From: J088 sp003695505 [NCBI: Candidatus Dadabacteria bacterium]
GTDB taxonomy: Bacteria; J088
Direction of reading: 5' to 3'
DNA: 7,253 nt
Assembly: GCA_003695505.1 (NCBI GenBank)
Contig: RFIY01000134.1
Span: 1 to 7,253, forward strand
Below, piece after piece: positions 6,541 to 7,253 of the stretch; the stretch's first letter is position 1, and every line of letters starts with the position of its first letter. Below the pieces are notes generated by a model. The model did not search any database. It had not been told where the DNA came from and worked only from the letters and a program-made list of their open reading frames with translations. The position numbers and the translations under genes were made by a program.

Positions 6541-7043
6541 CTCGCCTGAATGTCTTTCAGCACTTTCACGGGGTCTTCCGACCGGGCCTCTTTCAGCAGA
6601 CGGCGCAGATCCGACAACGTGCGCACCCCGTGGCGCGCTGCGTATTGCATCACACGGGGTCCGCCGCGCAATAAGAGCTTAACATAACCGCGTTTCAGAA
6701 GCTGCGAAAACGGCGCATGTACGCGGAAGTCGATCTTTGTTTCCGGATCCTCACTGGTGATGCACTCAAACAGTTCGATTGCAAAATCCGCGATGTGCGC
6801 ATCATCGGGTACAGAAAAAATCCGTTCGATTGACGCCGGAGTGAAGCAAAAGCCGAAATCGGGATCCGGCGATGGACCTTCGATCAGCAGGCTGCGGCCC
6901 TCGCGACGCAGCAGGTGCCATTCCGAATCGAGGTGAGAGAAAAAGACCTGAGACGATGCACCTTCGGCGATACTCGTTGCCGCCGATACCCAGACGGGAT
7001 GGTGCAGAAAACGATCAGCGAGTCTGGCGACGACGGGATCCAT
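6537..7043 (-). CDS. Uncharacterised 168-residue protein, possibly SCP2-like lipid-binding
   Basis: The product is not confidently recognised. It has 168 residues, no signal peptide and no transmembrane helix, so it is probably cytosolic. The order of segments resembles the sterol carrier protein 2 fold: strands around VFFSHLDSEWHLL and GRSLLIEGP, then PDFGFCFTPASIERI, and later LKRGYVKLLLRGGPRVMQYA (about 115-135), like the family's C-terminal Gly-rich turn and helix. This match is by eye and weak. The start has no Shine-Dalgarno site but lies two bases after the stop of the preceding membrane-protein gene (TGACAATG), pointing to coupled translation. Its end overlaps the response-regulator start by 4 bases. 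A longer in-frame reading to 7148 overlaps the upstream gene and is rejected. Confidence 0.8.
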   Translation of the reverse strand: MDPVVARLADRFLHHPVWVSAATSIAEGASSQVFFSHLDSEWHLLRREGRSLLIEGPSPDPDFGFCFTPASIERIFSVPDDAHIADFAIELFECITSEDPETKIDFRVHAPFSQLLKRGYVKLLLRGGPRVMQYAARHGVRTLSDLRRLLKEARSEDPVKVLKDIQAR

Positions 7044-7045
7044 TG

Positions 7046-7253
7046 TCACGGAATTATAGCAGCCTGCCCAGCCTGCCCGCTCCATACACCCAGACCCAGC
7101 ACGATGAGGTACCCCAGATATGAGCTCAGCAACAGGGCGCCACTCCATCGTGGCATGCGGCCCGCGCGTCCGCGGAACAGCATGACCGCAAGCGGCAGGA
7201 CCAGACTGAACGCAACGTCACCCCATGCGCCGCCCCCGGGAAATGGCACCGGC
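7046..7253 (-). CDS. C-terminal fragment of a probable Na+/Ca2+ antiporter (CaCA family), cut by window edge
   Basis: The reading frame is open to the right edge, and only the last 68 residues are visible. It shows two hydrophobic helices: GDVAFSLVLPLAVMLFR, then a charged turn RGRAGRMPR, then GALLLSSYLGYLIVLGLGVW. The pattern of a helix, a basic turn, then G-x-LLL-x-x-Y-x-x-Y matches the C-terminus of YrbG-like calcium/sodium antiporters. These exchange Ca2+ for Na+ across the inner membrane. The catalytic alpha repeats are outside the window, so the identity is provisional. The stop codon is two bases before the next gene's ATG, placing it in the same transcription unit unless a promoter lies in its 3' end. 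Confidence 0.6.
   Translation of the reverse strand, partial: PVPFPGGGAWGDVAFSLVLPLAVMLFRGRAGRMPRWSGALLLSSYLGYLIVLGLGVWSGQAGQAAIIP
7053..7058 (-). promoter_or_regulatory. Possible -10 box (TATAAT) at the start of the 168-residue gene
   Basis: A perfect TATAAT occurs on the minus strand with nine bases between it and ATG at 7043. Transcription from it would begin almost at the ATG and give a leaderless mRNA, which would fit the missing Shine-Dalgarno site. No -35 match is seen 16-18 bases upstream, and the box lies inside the antiporter coding end, so it may be chance. Confidence 0.3.

Noticed and set aside
1-7253. CRISPR array, insertion sequence or prophage
   Set aside because: No regularly spaced direct repeats, transposase, integrase or phage-like reading frame was seen on either strand.

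Overview
The window reads as ordinary chromosome from a moderately GC-rich proteobacterium. A metX-metW pair together with a TatT-type TRAP transporter suggests the Gammaproteobacteria or a near relative. This placement is tentative: the one tRNA gene present does not encode its 3' CCA, and most well-known gammaproteobacterial tRNA genes do. No phage, insertion sequence or CRISPR array was seen.

Left part (1-2102). A tRNA-Arg(CCT) gene lies on the minus strand, with two small dyad symmetries just beyond its 3' end. Divergent from it, on the plus strand, are metX (homoserine O-acyltransferase) and metW (a methyltransferase-fold partner protein). The two overlap by 26 bases, and metW appears to use a TTG start. 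They form the acyl-homoserine branch of methionine synthesis. A 146-base gap holding only weak inverted repeats separates metW from the convergent gene cluster.

Right part (2249-7253). Seven tightly packed minus-strand genes look like one operon. In transcription order they are: the C-terminal end of a probable CaCA-family Na+/Ca2+ antiporter (cut by the window edge); a 168-residue protein with a tentative SCP2-like lipid-binding pattern; a single-domain response regulator; a TatT-type TPR lipoprotein; and the three TRAP transporter subunits DctP (periplasmic binding protein), DctQ (small membrane subunit) and DctM (large membrane subunit). The junctions are 2 nt, a 4-nt ATGA overlap, 13 nt, 29 nt, 21 nt and another 4-nt ATGA overlap.

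The main interest is this operon. A TRAP transporter with its own TatT lipoprotein is a TPAT system, a class known from Treponema pallidum (TatT/TatP) but with few known substrates. Here it is coupled to a stand-alone phosphoreceiver protein and to a possible lipid-binding cytosolic protein. That suggests a signal-controlled uptake route, possibly for a hydrophobic carboxylate. The gene identities rest on visible motifs; the functional link between them is inference.
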